Origin: Embleya hyalina
Lineage (GTDB): Bacteria; Actinomycetota; Actinomycetes; Streptomycetales; Streptomycetaceae
Direction: 5' to 3'
Assembly: GCF_003967355.1 (NCBI RefSeq)
Contig: NZ_BIFH01000015.1
Span: forward strand, 376,888-440,887
DNA length: 64,000 bases
Shown: positions 8,558 through 17,945 of the stretch, piece after piece
Numbering within the stretch: position 1 is the first letter of the stretch
How the letters are laid out: each line of letters starts with the position of its first letter
Notes under the pieces: generated by a model
Seen by the model: only the letters and a program-made list of their open reading frames with translations
What the model was told of the DNA's origin: nothing
The model's database searches: none
Translations under genes and position numbers: made by a program

Positions 8558-9076
8558 CTATTCGCGGTTCTCCGGGGCCGCGAAGCGGGCGAAGGCCTCC
8601 AGGTTGCGCAGGGATTCGCCGCGTTCGACGCGCCAGTCCCATTCCCGGCGGATCGAGGTCGCGAAGCCGATCTCCAGGAGGGTGTTGAAGCTGTCGTCGG
8701 CGCTCTGGAGCACCACGCCCAGGATCCGGTCGATCTCCTCGGCGCTCACCGCGGCCAGCGGGAGCCGACCGTTCAGGTACACGTCGCCGAGTTTGTCGAC
8801 GGCGAAGGCCACCCCGTACATGCGCACGTTGCGCTCCAGCAGCCAGCGGTAGAAGGCGGCGTGGTTCTCGTCCGCGTGCCGGATCACGAACGCGCTCATG
8901 GTCAGGCTGTGCGCGCCCACGGTGAGGGCGAGCGCCGTCTTGAGCTTGCGGGTGCCCGGCAGCACCGCGACGAACGTGTACGGCGCCGACCGCTCCCACT
9001 CGACGCCGGCGTCCTCCAGGGCCGCGCGCACGGTGTCCGCGGCCCGCTCTCGTTCGGCTTCCACGACCTGCCCCAT
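8558..9076 (-). CDS. YbjN-domain protein
   Basis: The 172-residue protein belongs to the YbjN/T3SS-chaperone-like fold family (PF10722), which has no settled biochemical function. The YbjN region covers most of the length, with [15 protein letters not shown] near the start and [21 protein letters not shown] and [19 protein letters not shown] in the middle. I prefer the ATG at 9076 ([12 protein letters not shown]); an upstream frame start at 9133 would run into mshA. It lies 31 nt downstream of mshA on the same strand, an arrangement kept in Streptomyces, so co-transcription is likely. No catalytic residues or membrane segments are visible. Confidence 0.85.
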   Translation of the reverse strand: MGQVVEAERERAADTVRAALEDAGVEWERSAPYTFVAVLPGTRKLKTALALTVGAHSLTMSAFVIRHADENHAAFYRWLLERNVRMYGVAFAVDKLGDVYLNGRLPLAAVSAEEIDRILGVVLQSADDSFNTLLEIGFATSIRREWDWRVERGESLRNLEAFARFAAPENRE

Positions 9077-9107
9077 TCGTCGCCCGCTCGCCCCGATGGC
9101 CCCGACG

Positions 9108-10427
9108 CTACTGCCCGCCCACGACCTGCCCACGCGGGGCCGCGCTGCGGGCCAGCGTGTCGGCGTACACCTCGGCCATCGAACCGGCCGCCGCCGCCCA
9201 GCCGAAGGCGGCGGCGTGCCGCACCGCGCCCTCGGCGTAGTCCTCGCGCAGCCGGGGGGCCCGGATCAGGTCGCGCAGGGCCAGGCCGTAGTCGACCGGG
9301 TTGTGGCCGCGCACCAGGGTGCCGGAGACGCCGTCGCGCACGGCGGTGGGCAGTCCGCCGACCGCCGCCGCGACCACCGGCGTCCCGCACGCCTGGGCCT
9401 CGATGGCGACCAGGCCGAAGGACTCGTTGTAGGAGGGCACCACCGCGACGGTGGCCGCGCGGTACCAGTCGGCCAGCACGTCCTGGCGGACCGGGCGCTG
9501 GAAGCGGACCACGTCGTGGATGCCCAGCGTCGCGGCCAGCTTGTGCAGGTGCTCGGGCGCGGCCATGCCGTTTCCGCTGGGGCCGCCGACCACCGCGACC
9601 ACCAGCGAGTCGCGCAGCGCGGGGTCGGCCTGGAGCAGGTGGGCGATCGCGTACAGCAGCACGTCGGGGGCCTTGAGCGGTTGGATCCGCCCGGCGAACA
9701 GGATCACCGTGGCGTCCTCGGGCACGTCCAGGCGGCGGCGCGCGGCGGCCATGTCGCCGGGGCGGAACGTCTCCAGGTCCACCCCGGGGTTGACCACCGC
9801 GACCTGATCGGGCTCCGCGTCGTAGAGGTCGATCAGCTGGTCGGCCTCCTCGACGGTGTTGGCCACCAGCCGATCGGCCGCCTCGACCACCTGGGACTCG
9901 CCGATCACCCGGGCCCGGGGCTCGGGGGCGTCGCCGCCGGCGAGGGAGGCGTTCTTGACCTTGGCCATCGTGTGCATCGTGTGCACGAGCGGCACGCCCC
10001 AGCGTTCCTTGGCGAGCCAGCCCACCTGGCCGGAGAGCCAGTAGTGCGAGTGCACCAGGTCGTAGTGTCCGGGGTCGCGCATCGCCTCGGTGCGCAGCAC
10101 ACCGGAGGTGAAGGCGCACAGCTGGGCGGGCAGGTCCTCTTTGGACAACCCCTCGTAGGGCCCGGCGGTGACGTGCCGCACCAGGACGCCCGGGGCCATC
10201 TCGACGACCGGCGGCAGGTCGCTGCCGGTGGCTCGGGTGAATATCTCCACCTCGATGCCGAGCGCGGCCAGCCGCTTGCTCAGCTCGACGATGTAGACGT
10301 TCATCCCCCCGGCGTCGCCGGTGCCGGGTTGGTGCAGCGGGGAGGTGTGAACGCTCAGTGTCGCGATTCGACGAGGTGCCCCCCGGCGCGCTCCCAACGT
10401 GATCGCGCGCTGGACGTGGTGGCTCAC
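9108..10427 (-). CDS. mshA: D-inositol-3-phosphate glycosyltransferase MshA (mycothiol step 1)
   Basis: The GT4 enzyme joins GlcNAc from UDP-GlcNAc to 1L-myo-inositol 1-phosphate, the first step of mycothiol synthesis. Its two Rossmann domains show [19 protein letters not shown] near the N-terminus (acceptor and UDP loop) and VHSHYWLSG and [11 protein letters not shown] in the first domain. [16 protein letters not shown] and [19 protein letters not shown] follow, with the EX7E motif in the second. The start is GTG at 10427 with GGGAGG 8 nt upstream, giving 439 residues, the family norm. mshD lies 21 kb away in the window and mshB and mshC are not visible. Confidence 0.95.
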   Translation of the reverse strand: MSHHVQRAITLGARRGAPRRIATLSVHTSPLHQPGTGDAGGMNVYIVELSKRLAALGIEVEIFTRATGSDLPPVVEMAPGVLVRHVTAGPYEGLSKEDLPAQLCAFTSGVLRTEAMRDPGHYDLVHSHYWLSGQVGWLAKERWGVPLVHTMHTMAKVKNASLAGGDAPEPRARVIGESQVVEAADRLVANTVEEADQLIDLYDAEPDQVAVVNPGVDLETFRPGDMAAARRRLDVPEDATVILFAGRIQPLKAPDVLLYAIAHLLQADPALRDSLVVAVVGGPSGNGMAAPEHLHKLAATLGIHDVVRFQRPVRQDVLADWYRAATVAVVPSYNESFGLVAIEAQACGTPVVAAAVGGLPTAVRDGVSGTLVRGHNPVDYGLALRDLIRAPRLREDYAEGAVRHAAAFGWAAAAGSMAEVYADTLARSAAPRGQVVGGQ

Positions 10428-10637
10428 TCGTTGACCTCCCTGGCCGGCCCCGTGCCCTGTCGTTCTGTTGTTGTGCGGAACTACCAGTTGTACCGAGCCG
10501 TCGCGGACGAGGTCCGCCCGGCCCGCCGTCGCGGCCCAACTCAAGTCCCAACCCATCGTGGTCGGGCGGGATTCCCGGGTGGGGTGTGATCCACGCCCCG
10601 CCGTGGACGCACGGGGGTGTTCGCCTACCCTGCGAGC

Positions 10638-11495
10638 ATGGGCACGCGCGGCAAACCGGGCATCGGCGCCCCGGGGACGGGAGCGGGGTCCCGGTCGCGG
10701 CCGGCCGGGGTGATCACCCGGGGTACCACCAACGCGAACCGGTTGCGCCGGGTCGACCGGTGGCTGACCGGCGTACACGGGCGGCTGCTGCGGACGGCGG
10801 CGGATCCGCTGGTGGTCGACGTCGGCTACGGGGCGTCACCGGTGACCACGGTCGAGTTGTCGCGCCGGCTGCGCACGGTGCGGACCGATGTCGCGGTGGT
10901 CGGCTTCGAGATCGACCCGGAGCGGGTGGCCGCCGCGCTGCCGTACGCCGGGAACGGGCTGACCTTCGCCCGGGGCGGCTTCGAGGTGCCGCTGCCGGCC
11001 GGCCGCTCGGCGACCGCGATCCGGGCGTTCAACGTGCTGCGGCAGTACGACGAGGACGCGGTGCCGGCGGCCTGGGCGCGGATGTGCGCCCGCCTCGCAC
11101 CCGACGGGTTGCTGGTCGAGGGCACGTGCGACGAGTTGGGTCGGCGTGCGGTGTGGCTGGGCATCGGATCGGACGCCCGGCCGCGCACGGTCACCTTCGC
11201 CGCCCGGTTGGCGGGTCTGGGGCGGCCGTCCGAGTTGGCCGAGCGGTTGCCGAAGGCGCTGATCCACCGCAATGTGCCGGGCGAGCCGGTACACGCTTTC
11301 CTGACCGCGTTCGACCGGGCCTGGGACCTGCACGCGCCGCTGGCCGCGTTCGGCGCCCGGCAGCGCTGGCTCGCGGCGACCGCGACGCTGGCCCGGGACT
11401 GGCCGGTGTGCGACGGCCCGGCGCGCCGGCGGCAGGGCGAGGTGACCGTGGCGTGGTCGGCGGTGGCGCCGTCGGGGCGGGTCCTGACGCCGTGA
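10638..11495 (+). CDS. Class I SAM-dependent methyltransferase-like protein
   Basis: The 285-residue protein has a degenerate class I methyltransferase fold. [20 protein letters not shown] is motif [15 protein letters not shown] the acidic loop after strand 2, and [18 protein letters not shown] a motif IV-like segment. The target is unknown. The ATG at 10638 is preceded by TACCCT and exactly 6 nt, the arrangement expected of a leaderless transcript, and no Shine-Dalgarno is present; an in-frame GTG at 10617 is less likely. It is divergent from mshA, a pairing common in Streptomyces, but a role in mycothiol metabolism is only an inference from position. Confidence 0.8.
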   Translation: MGTRGKPGIGAPGTGAGSRSRPAGVITRGTTNANRLRRVDRWLTGVHGRLLRTAADPLVVDVGYGASPVTTVELSRRLRTVRTDVAVVGFEIDPERVAAALPYAGNGLTFARGGFEVPLPAGRSATAIRAFNVLRQYDEDAVPAAWARMCARLAPDGLLVEGTCDELGRRAVWLGIGSDARPRTVTFAARLAGLGRPSELAERLPKALIHRNVPGEPVHAFLTAFDRAWDLHAPLAAFGARQRWLAATATLARDWPVCDGPARRRQGEVTVAWSAVAPSGRVLTP

Positions 11496-11725
11496 AGCGT
11501 TTCCGCGATCCCTCGCCGATCCCGGCGATCCCCCGCCCACTGTATTGATACATTCTGGTGACTCGTGTCCGATCCGAAACGGCACATGAAATCTTGAACA
11601 CACCGCGTTGATCCGAACGTGGAACACCCCGGCGTGTCGTCCGGGATTGGCCTGATACGCCCGTTCCGATATCCGGACGATCTCGAATAGTCCCCTGCCG
11701 ATCACAGCCGGAACATGCAAGGATC

Positions 11726-11791
11726 CGACGCTGAACCGGTCCTCGGGAACTGCCGTCCCGAAAGCGCGGGTTCCGGTTCGAATCGGCGTCG
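11726..11791 (+). other. Structured 5' leader upstream of the NlpC/P60 gene
   Basis: In the 354-bp gap before the hydrolase gene, 11726-11731 pairs with 11786-11791 and 11734-11739 (AACCGG) pairs with 11773-11778 (CCGGTT). The enclosed loop contains a further CGGGA/TCCCG hairpin at 11745-11760. Cell-wall hydrolase genes in Streptomyces often have c-di-AMP (ydaO-type) riboswitches, but the conserved core elements of that class are not evident here. The rest of the gap (11496-11725) shows a near-palindrome TGTATTGATACA at about 11541 and nothing else I recognise. Confidence 0.4.
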
Positions 11792-11849
11792 CCGCATGGA
11801 ATCGTCCGCAGCGTCTCCAGGACAAGCCGTTTTCCGAAAGGGCGAAAGC

Positions 11850-13226
11850 ATGGTGAAACTCGGGGGCCGGATCGGTCTGCGAACCCGGGCCGTGACCAGC
11901 TGCGGAGCGGCGCTGTTGTGCGCGGTCCTGTTCGGCGGCAACGCGTGGGCGGCTCCCGATACGCCGCCGGTACCGCCGCCCGCCAACACCGCGATCACCT
12001 CGGTCCAGGATCTGCTGGCCGCCCAGGCCCGGGTGCAGGAGTTGTACCGCCAGGCCGAGCAGGCCACCGAGCGATTCAACGCCACCACCGAGCAGTTGGG
12101 TCGCACCCAGGTCAAGGCCAACGACGTGAACGCGGGCGTGGTGTGGGCCCGGCAGAACGTCGAGAAGGCCAAGGAGGATCTGGGCCGACTGGCCCGACTC
12201 CAGTACACGACGCGGGGCATGGACCCGCTGCTGACCCTGATGTTGTCCGCGGATCCCGCGCAGTTCCTGCGCGACGCGCCCACGTACGAGCGGGTCTCGC
12301 AGTCGCAGTTGGACACCATCGCCCGCGCCAAGCAGGCCGAACTCCAGCTCACCGCGATGCAGAAGAGCGCGGACGCCCAGCTCGCCGAGAGCCGTCGGCT
12401 GGAGCAGGAAGCCGCCACCACCCGGACCGACATCCAGTCCCGGATCACCGAGGCCGAGAAGATACTCGCCGGCCTCACCCCCGAGCAGTTGGCCGAACTC
12501 GCCCGGATGGAGGCGCTGTCCGCGGAGGCCGGTCAGGCCCAGCTGAACACCCTGATCGGCAAGCCCGACCAGCAGACCACGCCCAAGGCGGCGTTGGCCA
12601 TCGCGTTCGCGATCGACAAGATCGGCAAGCCGTACATCTGGGGCGGCGTCGGCCCCGACGGCTACGACTGCTCCGGCCTGACCTCGAAGGCCTGGGCGTT
12701 CGCGGGCGTGCCGATCCGCCGCACCTCCCAGGAGCAGTGGGCTTCGCTGCCGCGCGTACCGCTGGCCGACATGCGCCCCGGCGACCTGATCGTCTACTAC
12801 TCCGACGCGAGCCACATCGGCATGTACCTGGGCAACGGCAAGATCGTGCACGCGCCCCGTCCGGGCCGCACGATCACCGTCGCCAACGCCGGTTCGATGC
12901 CGATCCTGGGCGTGGTCCGACCCGACGCGGGCGCGGGGACGGTGAACGCCCCGGCGATCCCGAACGTGCCGACCCCGCCGGTCACGCCGCCGGTGACGCC
13001 TCCGGTCACGCCGCCCGTGACTCCGCCGGTGACCACGCCGCCCGTGACCACACCTCCGGTGACCACTCCGCCGGTGACCACGCCTCCGGTGACCACTCCG
13101 CCGCCGACGACGCCACCGGCGAGCACGACCCCGCCGGCGACACCACCGGCGACGGGGACGGGAACGCCGAGCGGGTCGAAGTCGGGAACGCCGGCACGTG
13201 GGTCGGGGACGCCTTCGGGCGGGTGA
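11850..13226 (+). CDS. Secreted NlpC/P60 peptidoglycan endopeptidase with coiled coil and Pro/Thr-rich tail
   Basis: The protein should cleave peptide stems of peptidoglycan outside the membrane, like RipA-type hydrolases. A signal peptide covers about residues 1-35 (cleavage near AWA-AP). A long coiled coil (about 45-230) is typical of self-inhibiting cell-wall hydrolases. The NlpC/P60 domain (about 240-345) has the triad Cys274 (YDCSGL), His322 (SHIGMYLGNG) and His334 (IVHAP). The remaining 110 residues are PV/T repeats, probably a wall-spanning or anchoring tail. The start is ATG at 11850 with GAAAGGG upstream; an earlier in-frame ATG would put an odd Ser-rich extension before the signal peptide. 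An upstream structured leader hints at RNA-level control. Confidence 0.92.
   Translation: MVKLGGRIGLRTRAVTSCGAALLCAVLFGGNAWAAPDTPPVPPPANTAITSVQDLLAAQARVQELYRQAEQATERFNATTEQLGRTQVKANDVNAGVVWARQNVEKAKEDLGRLARLQYTTRGMDPLLTLMLSADPAQFLRDAPTYERVSQSQLDTIARAKQAELQLTAMQKSADAQLAESRRLEQEAATTRTDIQSRITEAEKILAGLTPEQLAELARMEALSAEAGQAQLNTLIGKPDQQTTPKAALAIAFAIDKIGKPYIWGGVGPDGYDCSGLTSKAWAFAGVPIRRTSQEQWASLPRVPLADMRPGDLIVYYSDASHIGMYLGNGKIVHAPRPGRTITVANAGSMPILGVVRPDAGAGTVNAPAIPNVPTPPVTPPVTPPVTPPVTPPVTTPPVTTPPVTTPPVTTPPVTTPPPTTPPASTTPPATPPATGTGTPSGSKSGTPARGSGTPSGG
12972..13122 (+). repeat. Short tandem repeats coding TPPV/TTPPV units
   Basis: About ten imperfect 12- to 15-bp units encode TPPV then TTPPV in the tail of the hydrolase gene. 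Such in-frame repeats are prone to expansion or contraction, which would change tail length without shifting the frame. Confidence 0.85.
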
Positions 13227-13285
13227 TCGCGGGTTGCGAACGAGCGTGGTGAACGGGTCTCGTGAGCGGGATCGCGTGCACTCGT

Positions 13286-13319
13286 CGAAGGGGCCGGGCC
13301 TGCGGGCTCGGCCCCTTCG
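13286..13319. terminator. Terminator after the NlpC/P60 gene
   Basis: CGAAGGGGCCG (13286-13296) pairs perfectly with 13309-13319. It lies between the hydrolase gene and the converging macro-domain gene. Confidence 0.8.
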
Positions 13320-13419
13320 CGTAGGCGGTCGGGCGCGGGACGGGGCGGCGAAGTCGCGCGCCGAGCCGACCGGGCACCCGGGGTCGCGCCGTGCGTGTCC
13401 CCGGCGACCCGACCGGCGC

Positions 13420-13935
13420 CTACAGCGCGGCCGCCGCCGCTTCGAAGGCGATGTGGGCCCGGGCCTCGAACAGCACGAAGCGGGCCTCCGTCACGGCCGA
13501 CGGTGTGCCGTGGACCGTCTCCACGGCGATGCGCGCCGCGTCGTCCATCGGCCAGCCGTAGATGCCCGCCGAGACCGCCGGGAAGGCCACCGTCGACGCG
13601 CCGAGGTCGTCGGCCACGCGCAGGGACTCGCGATAGCAGGAGGCGAGCAGGGCGGAGCGGTCCTCGGTGTGGCTGTACACCGGGCCCACCGTGTGGATGA
13701 CCCAGCGGGCCGGGAGGCGGCCCGCGGTGGTGGCCACCGCGGCGCCGGTGGCCAGGCCGCGCCCCAGCCGGGCCGCGCGCAGCGCCCGGCATTCGGCCAG
13801 GATCTCCGGGCCGCCCCGGCGGTGGATCGCTCCGTCGACGCCGCCGCCGCCCATCAGGGAGGAGTTCGCCGCGTTCACGATCGCGTCCGCGTGTTGCTCG
13901 GTGATGTCGCCGCGAACCAACGTGATCCGTGTCAT
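13420..13935 (-). CDS. Macro-domain protein, probable O-acetyl-ADP-ribose deacetylase
   Basis: The 171-residue single-domain protein matches MacroD/YmdB-type macro domains that remove acetyl or ADP-ribosyl groups. It begins [21 protein letters not shown], with the conserved ADP-ribose-binding aspartate and NAAN. The catalytic loop [17 protein letters not shown] follows, then [12 protein letters not shown] and [17 protein letters not shown], the substrate loop. All conserved active-site elements seem intact. The start is ATG at 13935. It converges with the upstream hydrolase gene and diverges from the phosphatase gene at 14147, so it forms its own unit. The physiological substrate is not known. 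Confidence 0.93.
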   Translation of the reverse strand: MTRITLVRGDITEQHADAIVNAANSSLMGGGGVDGAIHRRGGPEILAECRALRAARLGRGLATGAAVATTAGRLPARWVIHTVGPVYSHTEDRSALLASCYRESLRVADDLGASTVAFPAVSAGIYGWPMDDAARIAVETVHGTPSAVTEARFVLFEARAHIAFEAAAAAL

Positions 13936-14146
13936 GTCGACCAGCCTGCCGGCCGGGCCGCTCGCGCCGCCGGCGCATTTCCTCGCGGGGCCGACGCCGC
14001 GGACCGGGGGCGGGCCGGGGTCCGGGCCGGGGGCCGTACGGTTATCGGCTCGGGCCGGCCCGCGCTATCGTCCCTTTTCGATTGCCGAACTTCGATTGCC
14101 GAACGACGTCGCGTGGGTGCGGCGGCATCATTCCGGAGGTGGTGGC

Positions 14147-15475
14147 GTGCGCCCCGCGTACGGCGGCGACGGCGGAGCGGTCGAACGGACCGGCTACCGC
14201 GCGGGACCGGTGTCCGTCCCCTCGGCATCGGGTCCGGTCGCCCACGTGGCGCGTCCGCTGCGCGTCCTGCTGATCGAGGACGACGCCGGGGACGCCTTCC
14301 TGGTCGAGGAGCTGCTGGCCGATTCGCCGGATCCGATGGAGATCGTCTGGGCCCGCTCGATGGCCGAGGCGATGGTCGGGCTCGGCGAGGACGTCGGGTG
14401 TGTACTGCTCGACCTCGGGCTGCCGGACGCCGAGGGGCTCAACGGGCTGCACCGGCTGTTGGCGTTCGCGCCGCGGACCGCGGTGATCGTGCTGACCGGG
14501 TTGTCCGACGCGCATCGCGGGTCGGCCGCGGTGGCCGCCGGCGCCCAGGACTACCTGGTCAAGCAGGAGATCGACGGCTCGCTGCTGTCCCGGGCGATCC
14601 GCTACGCCCTGGAACGCAAGCGGGCCGACGAGTCGCAGCGCCGGCTGGTCGAGTCGGAGCTGCGCGCGCAGGAGAACGCCCGTCTCGAACGCGGCCTGCT
14701 GCCCGCCCCGATCCTGCGCGACCCGTCGCTGGACTTCCTCGCCCGCTACCGCCCCGGTCGACAGCGCGCGCTGCTCGGCGGCGACCTGTACGACGCGGTG
14801 CAGACCGCCGACGGGCGGGTGCACGTGATGATCGGCGACGTCTGCGGGCACGGCCCGGACGAGGCCGCGCTCGGGGTCAACCTGCGGATCGCCTGGCGCT
14901 CGCTGATCTTCGCCGGACTCACCGGCGGCGACCTGCTCACCACGCTGGAACGAATCTTCGAACACGAGCGACGCTCGGACGAGATGTTCGCCACGCTGTG
15001 CATGACCATCATCGAGCCGGATCGCCGCCGGGGTCGGGTCTACCTCGCGGGCCACCCGGCACCGCTGCTGATCACCCCCGAGGGCGTGGCACCGCTGTCC
15101 GAGGGCGCCACCGGACCGGCGCTCGGGTTGTTCCCCGACGGCCGGTGGGGGTACGAGCCGATCGACCTCGGCCCGGACTGGTCGCTCCTGCTCTACACCG
15201 ACGGACTGATCGAGGGCCGGATCGGGCGGGGCCCGGAACGCCTGGGCACCGACGGCCTGTTGCCGCTGATCACCCGTCTGCTCGCGGCCGGGGGCACCGG
15301 CTACGACCTGATCGACTCCGCCGTCGCCGCGGTGGAGGACCTGCACGGGGACAGCCTCAACGACGACGTCGCGGTGTTGTTGCTCCGGCACGATCCGAAC
15401 CATCCGCCGCACGGCGCCCCGGGCGAGCGCCCGGTGTTGCCCGGCCCGGCGACCGGCGAGGGCCGGACGGCGTGA
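14147..15475 (+). CDS. Response regulator fused to a PP2C-type (SpoIIE/RsbU-like) phosphatase
   Basis: The 442-residue protein has an N-terminal receiver domain (about 38-160) with acidic residues Asp45/Asp46 and phosphoacceptor Asp89 (LLDLGLPD). A helical linker ends near 185, and a PPM/SpoIIE phosphatase domain follows (about 210-425). Phosphatase metal ligands are visible in LGGDLYDAV, MIGDVCGHGPDEA, LYTDGLIEGR and NDDVAVLLLR. Such proteins dephosphorylate anti-sigma-factor antagonists. The start is GTG at 14147 with a GGAGG-type site just upstream. The stop overlaps the next start by GTGA, so it is coupled to the histidine kinase that probably phosphorylates it. No antagonist or RsbW-like gene is nearby. 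Confidence 0.9.
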   Translation: MRPAYGGDGGAVERTGYRAGPVSVPSASGPVAHVARPLRVLLIEDDAGDAFLVEELLADSPDPMEIVWARSMAEAMVGLGEDVGCVLLDLGLPDAEGLNGLHRLLAFAPRTAVIVLTGLSDAHRGSAAVAAGAQDYLVKQEIDGSLLSRAIRYALERKRADESQRRLVESELRAQENARLERGLLPAPILRDPSLDFLARYRPGRQRALLGGDLYDAVQTADGRVHVMIGDVCGHGPDEAALGVNLRIAWRSLIFAGLTGGDLLTTLERIFEHERRSDEMFATLCMTIIEPDRRRGRVYLAGHPAPLLITPEGVAPLSEGATGPALGLFPDGRWGYEPIDLGPDWSLLLYTDGLIEGRIGRGPERLGTDGLLPLITRLLAAGGTGYDLIDSAVAAVEDLHGDSLNDDVAVLLLRHDPNHPPHGAPGERPVLPGPATGEGRTA

Positions 15476-17031
15476 GTCGACGCGAGCCACGAAAGCGGCC
15501 CACGGGCCCCCGCATGCGCCAGGTCGTCGGCCTGGGGCTGGGCCTGCTCGCGCTGGTCATCGTGATCTCCGCGGTGATCGGCGCCCTGGCCATATCCCGG
15601 CTGAACGATTCCCGCCACACCGTCCTGGAGCGGCTCGAACCGGCCGCCAACGCCGCACTGCGCCTGGAGAACGCGCTGGTCGACCAGGAGACCGGGGTGC
15701 GCGGCTGGATCCTCAGCGGCGACCCGAGCTTCCACGAGTCGTACGCGCAGGCACGGTCCGAGGAGGACCGGGCCTACGCGGCGCTGGAGCGGCTGCTGCC
15801 GAACTCGGCGGACGGGGACCGGCTGCGCGCCGACCTGGTCGAGGTGGGCGCCCGGGCCCGCGCCTGGCGGATGGGGTACGCGGAGCCGGCCTTCGCCGAT
15901 CGCCTGGGCATCGTGGCGGTGCCCGACCAGGGCAAGGGCCTGTTCGACGCGGTGCGGGCGAGGACCTCGGTCCAGCAGGCCGATCTGGGCGACGAGCGGG
16001 CCACCGCGCGGGACGCGCTGTCGCGCGACTCCACCATGCTGACCGCGACGCTGATCGCGGTGGCGGTGTTGTTCGCCGGGCTGCTGATCGCCATCGCGGT
16101 GTTGTTCCGCCGCATGGTCACCAGCCCCCTGGAGCATCTGGGCGAGCAGGTCCGGCGGGTCACCGAGGGCGAGTACGGCCACGCGCTGACCGGGCGCGGC
16201 CCGGCCGAGGTCGCCGCGCTCGCGCAGGACGTGAACTCGATGCGCGACCGCATTCTGGAGGAGTTGCACAGCACCGAGGCGGCCCGCGCGCTGATCGACG
16301 AACAGGCCGAGGACCTGCGTCGATCCAACGCCGAGTTGGAGCAGTTCGCCTACGTGGCCTCGCACGACCTGCAGGAACCCCTGCGCAAGGTGGCCAGCTT
16401 CTGTCAGCTCCTGGAGAAGCGGTACCAGGGCCGACTGGACGAACGGGCCGACCAGTACATCGCCTTCGCGGTGGACGGCGCCAAGCGTATGCAGACGCTG
16501 ATCAACGACCTGCTCGCGTTCTCCCGGGTGGGCCGGTTGGACACCGAGCTGGGCGAGGTCGATCTGCGGGAGAGTCTGGAGCGCGCGCTGCACGCGCTGG
16601 CCGCGGCCCGCGAGGAGAGCGGCGCGGAGGTCACCGCGGATCCGCTGCCCACCGTGCCGGGCGACGGGGTGCTGCTCGGGCAATTGGTGCAGAACGTGGT
16701 CGGCAACGCGATCAAGTTCCGCGCCGGGGAGGTCCCGAGGGTGCACGTGGGAGCCCGCTGGGACGGCGAGCACTGGGAGTTCGCCTGTGTCGACAACGGC
16801 ATCGGGATCGAGCCGCAGTACGCCGACCGGATCTTCGTGATCTTCCAGCGCCTGCATCCGAAGGACGCCTACGGCGGCACCGGCATCGGGCTGGCCATGT
16901 GCAAGAAGATCGTCGAGTATCACGGCGGTCGGATCTGGCTGGACACCGAGGTCACCGCCGGCACCACGATCCGTTGGACCCTGCCCGGCCCGCCGCCCGC
17001 CTCGGACGAGGCGGCTCACCAGGGGCCGTAG
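15472..17031 (+). CDS. CHASE3-type membrane histidine kinase
   Basis: The 519-residue kinase has two membrane helices (about 17-42 and 190-213). They flank an extracytoplasmic helical CHASE3-like domain (about 45-185) containing DQETGVRGWILSGD, the hallmark of that family. A HAMP segment follows (about 213-265), then HisKA with His298 in VASHDLQEPLRK, a phytochrome-kinase-like H box. The ATPase domain has NVVGNAIKF, DNGIGIEPQY and GTGIGLAMCKKIV. It is translationally coupled to the receiver-phosphatase gene, its likely partner. The 3' end overlaps the converging DUF2516 gene by 16 bp. Confidence 0.9.
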   Translation: MSRREPRKRPTGPRMRQVVGLGLGLLALVIVISAVIGALAISRLNDSRHTVLERLEPAANAALRLENALVDQETGVRGWILSGDPSFHESYAQARSEEDRAYAALERLLPNSADGDRLRADLVEVGARARAWRMGYAEPAFADRLGIVAVPDQGKGLFDAVRARTSVQQADLGDERATARDALSRDSTMLTATLIAVAVLFAGLLIAIAVLFRRMVTSPLEHLGEQVRRVTEGEYGHALTGRGPAEVAALAQDVNSMRDRILEELHSTEAARALIDEQAEDLRRSNAELEQFAYVASHDLQEPLRKVASFCQLLEKRYQGRLDERADQYIAFAVDGAKRMQTLINDLLAFSRVGRLDTELGEVDLRESLERALHALAAAREESGAEVTADPLPTVPGDGVLLGQLVQNVVGNAIKFRAGEVPRVHVGARWDGEHWEFACVDNGIGIEPQYADRIFVIFQRLHPKDAYGGTGIGLAMCKKIVEYHGGRIWLDTEVTAGTTIRWTLPGPPPASDEAAHQGP

Positions 17032-17366
17032 GGCCCCATGTTGTTGCGGCCGCCGCCGCGCCGGCCGCCGACCTCCTTGAGCGCGGGGCGCACGTCGACC
17101 AGGTAGACGATCGCCGCGACCAGGCCCGCGAGGGTGAACATCAGACCCAAGCCGCCGGTCGGCAGCACGTCGACCACGACCGCGATGCCCAGCAGGATCA
17201 GCCAGAAGGACTTCTTCTTCTTGTCGGCGGCGCGGTACGCGTCCTCGCGGCGGAAGGCCGCGTCGAACAGGCAGAAGACCTTGAGCAGGAGAATGCCGAG
17301 GAAAAGCCAGGTCAGCGCCTGGTCGAACTTGGCCGTCAGCAGACCATCGGCCATGTCCATGCCCAT
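17016..17366 (-). CDS. DUF2516 family membrane protein
   Basis: The 116-residue protein has three hydrophobic segments (about 15-33, 50-67 and 72-90) separated by a KKKK-containing loop, and a Gly/Arg-rich C-terminus. It matches the actinobacterial DUF2516 family (mycobacterial Rv0476-like), of unknown function. GAGGAGG lies just upstream of the ATG at 17366; a second in-frame ATG two codons later has slightly better spacing. The order XRE regulator, HbhA-like, DUF2516 repeats the mycobacterial Rv0474-Rv0475-Rv0476 order as I recall it. Confidence 0.85.
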   Translation of the reverse strand: MGMDMADGLLTAKFDQALTWLFLGILLLKVFCLFDAAFRREDAYRAADKKKKSFWLILLGIAVVVDVLPTGGLGLMFTLAGLVAAIVYLVDVRPALKEVGGRRGGGRNNMGPYGPW

Positions 17367-17487
17367 CGATCCTCCTCTGCGCGGCCGCCGGGTGCCGCCA
17401 CGTCGTGCGGGGGATTCCAGTCTGGCACGCCGGGCGCGGCCTCGGGGATTCCCGAGGCCGCGCCCCGACGATCGTGACGCGGACGGA

Positions 17488-17937
17488 TCAGGCGCCGGAA
17501 CCGGTGGTCGGCTCGGCGCCGGTCCCGGCGGCGGGCTTGGTCCGCGGCTTGGCGTCGGCCCGCCCGGTCGCGGTCGCACCGGCCTTCGCCCGGCTCGCGG
17601 CCGGCGCGGCCGGGGGTTCGGCGACGGGCGTGGTGTCGTCGTGCCGGTCGCCCCGCTTGACCAGCTTCTCGCCGCGGGCGGCGAGGTCGTCGTAGATCTC
17701 CCGGGCCCGGTCGACCTGCGACCTGGCGAAGTCCACCCGGGCCCGGGCGAAGGTCTGGGTACGGTCCGGGAGCGCCTGGATGCGCTCGCGGAGCACCTTC
17801 GGGTCGGTGACGACCTCGGTCCGCAACCGCTCGGGCAACTCGCGCAGCTTCTCCACCACCAGGTCGCCCGCGCCGGCGACGGCGTAGAACGGGGTGGTCT
17901 CGGTCAGGGTCTTCCTCAGTTCCGTGGCGATCGCCAT
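17488..17937 (-). CDS. HbhA-like coiled-coil protein with Ala/Lys/Pro-rich tail
   Basis: The 149-residue protein starts with a predicted long helix (TPFYAVAGAGDLVVEKLREL ... LRERIQAL ... ARSQVDRAREIYDDLAARGEKLVKRG). It ends in an Ala/Pro/Lys/Thr-rich low-complexity tail. This is the architecture of mycobacterial heparin-binding hemagglutinin, a surface adhesin and lipid-inclusion protein, although the tail here is less lysine-rich. The ATG at 17937 has GAGGAGTGAGG upstream, overlapping the stop of the XRE gene, so the pair is coupled. The identification rests on architecture and synteny; adhesion in a soil actinomycete is not implied. Confidence 0.75.
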   Translation of the reverse strand: MAIATELRKTLTETTPFYAVAGAGDLVVEKLRELPERLRTEVVTDPKVLRERIQALPDRTQTFARARVDFARSQVDRAREIYDDLAARGEKLVKRGDRHDDTTPVAEPPAAPAASRAKAGATATGRADAKPRTKPAAGTGAEPTTGSGA

Positions 17938-17945
17938 GGTGTTCC

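Noticed and set aside
11771-11790. tRNA gene suggested by a T-loop-like GGTTCGAATC
   Set aside because: The flanking T stem is too short and no acceptor, D or anticodon arms can be built around it.
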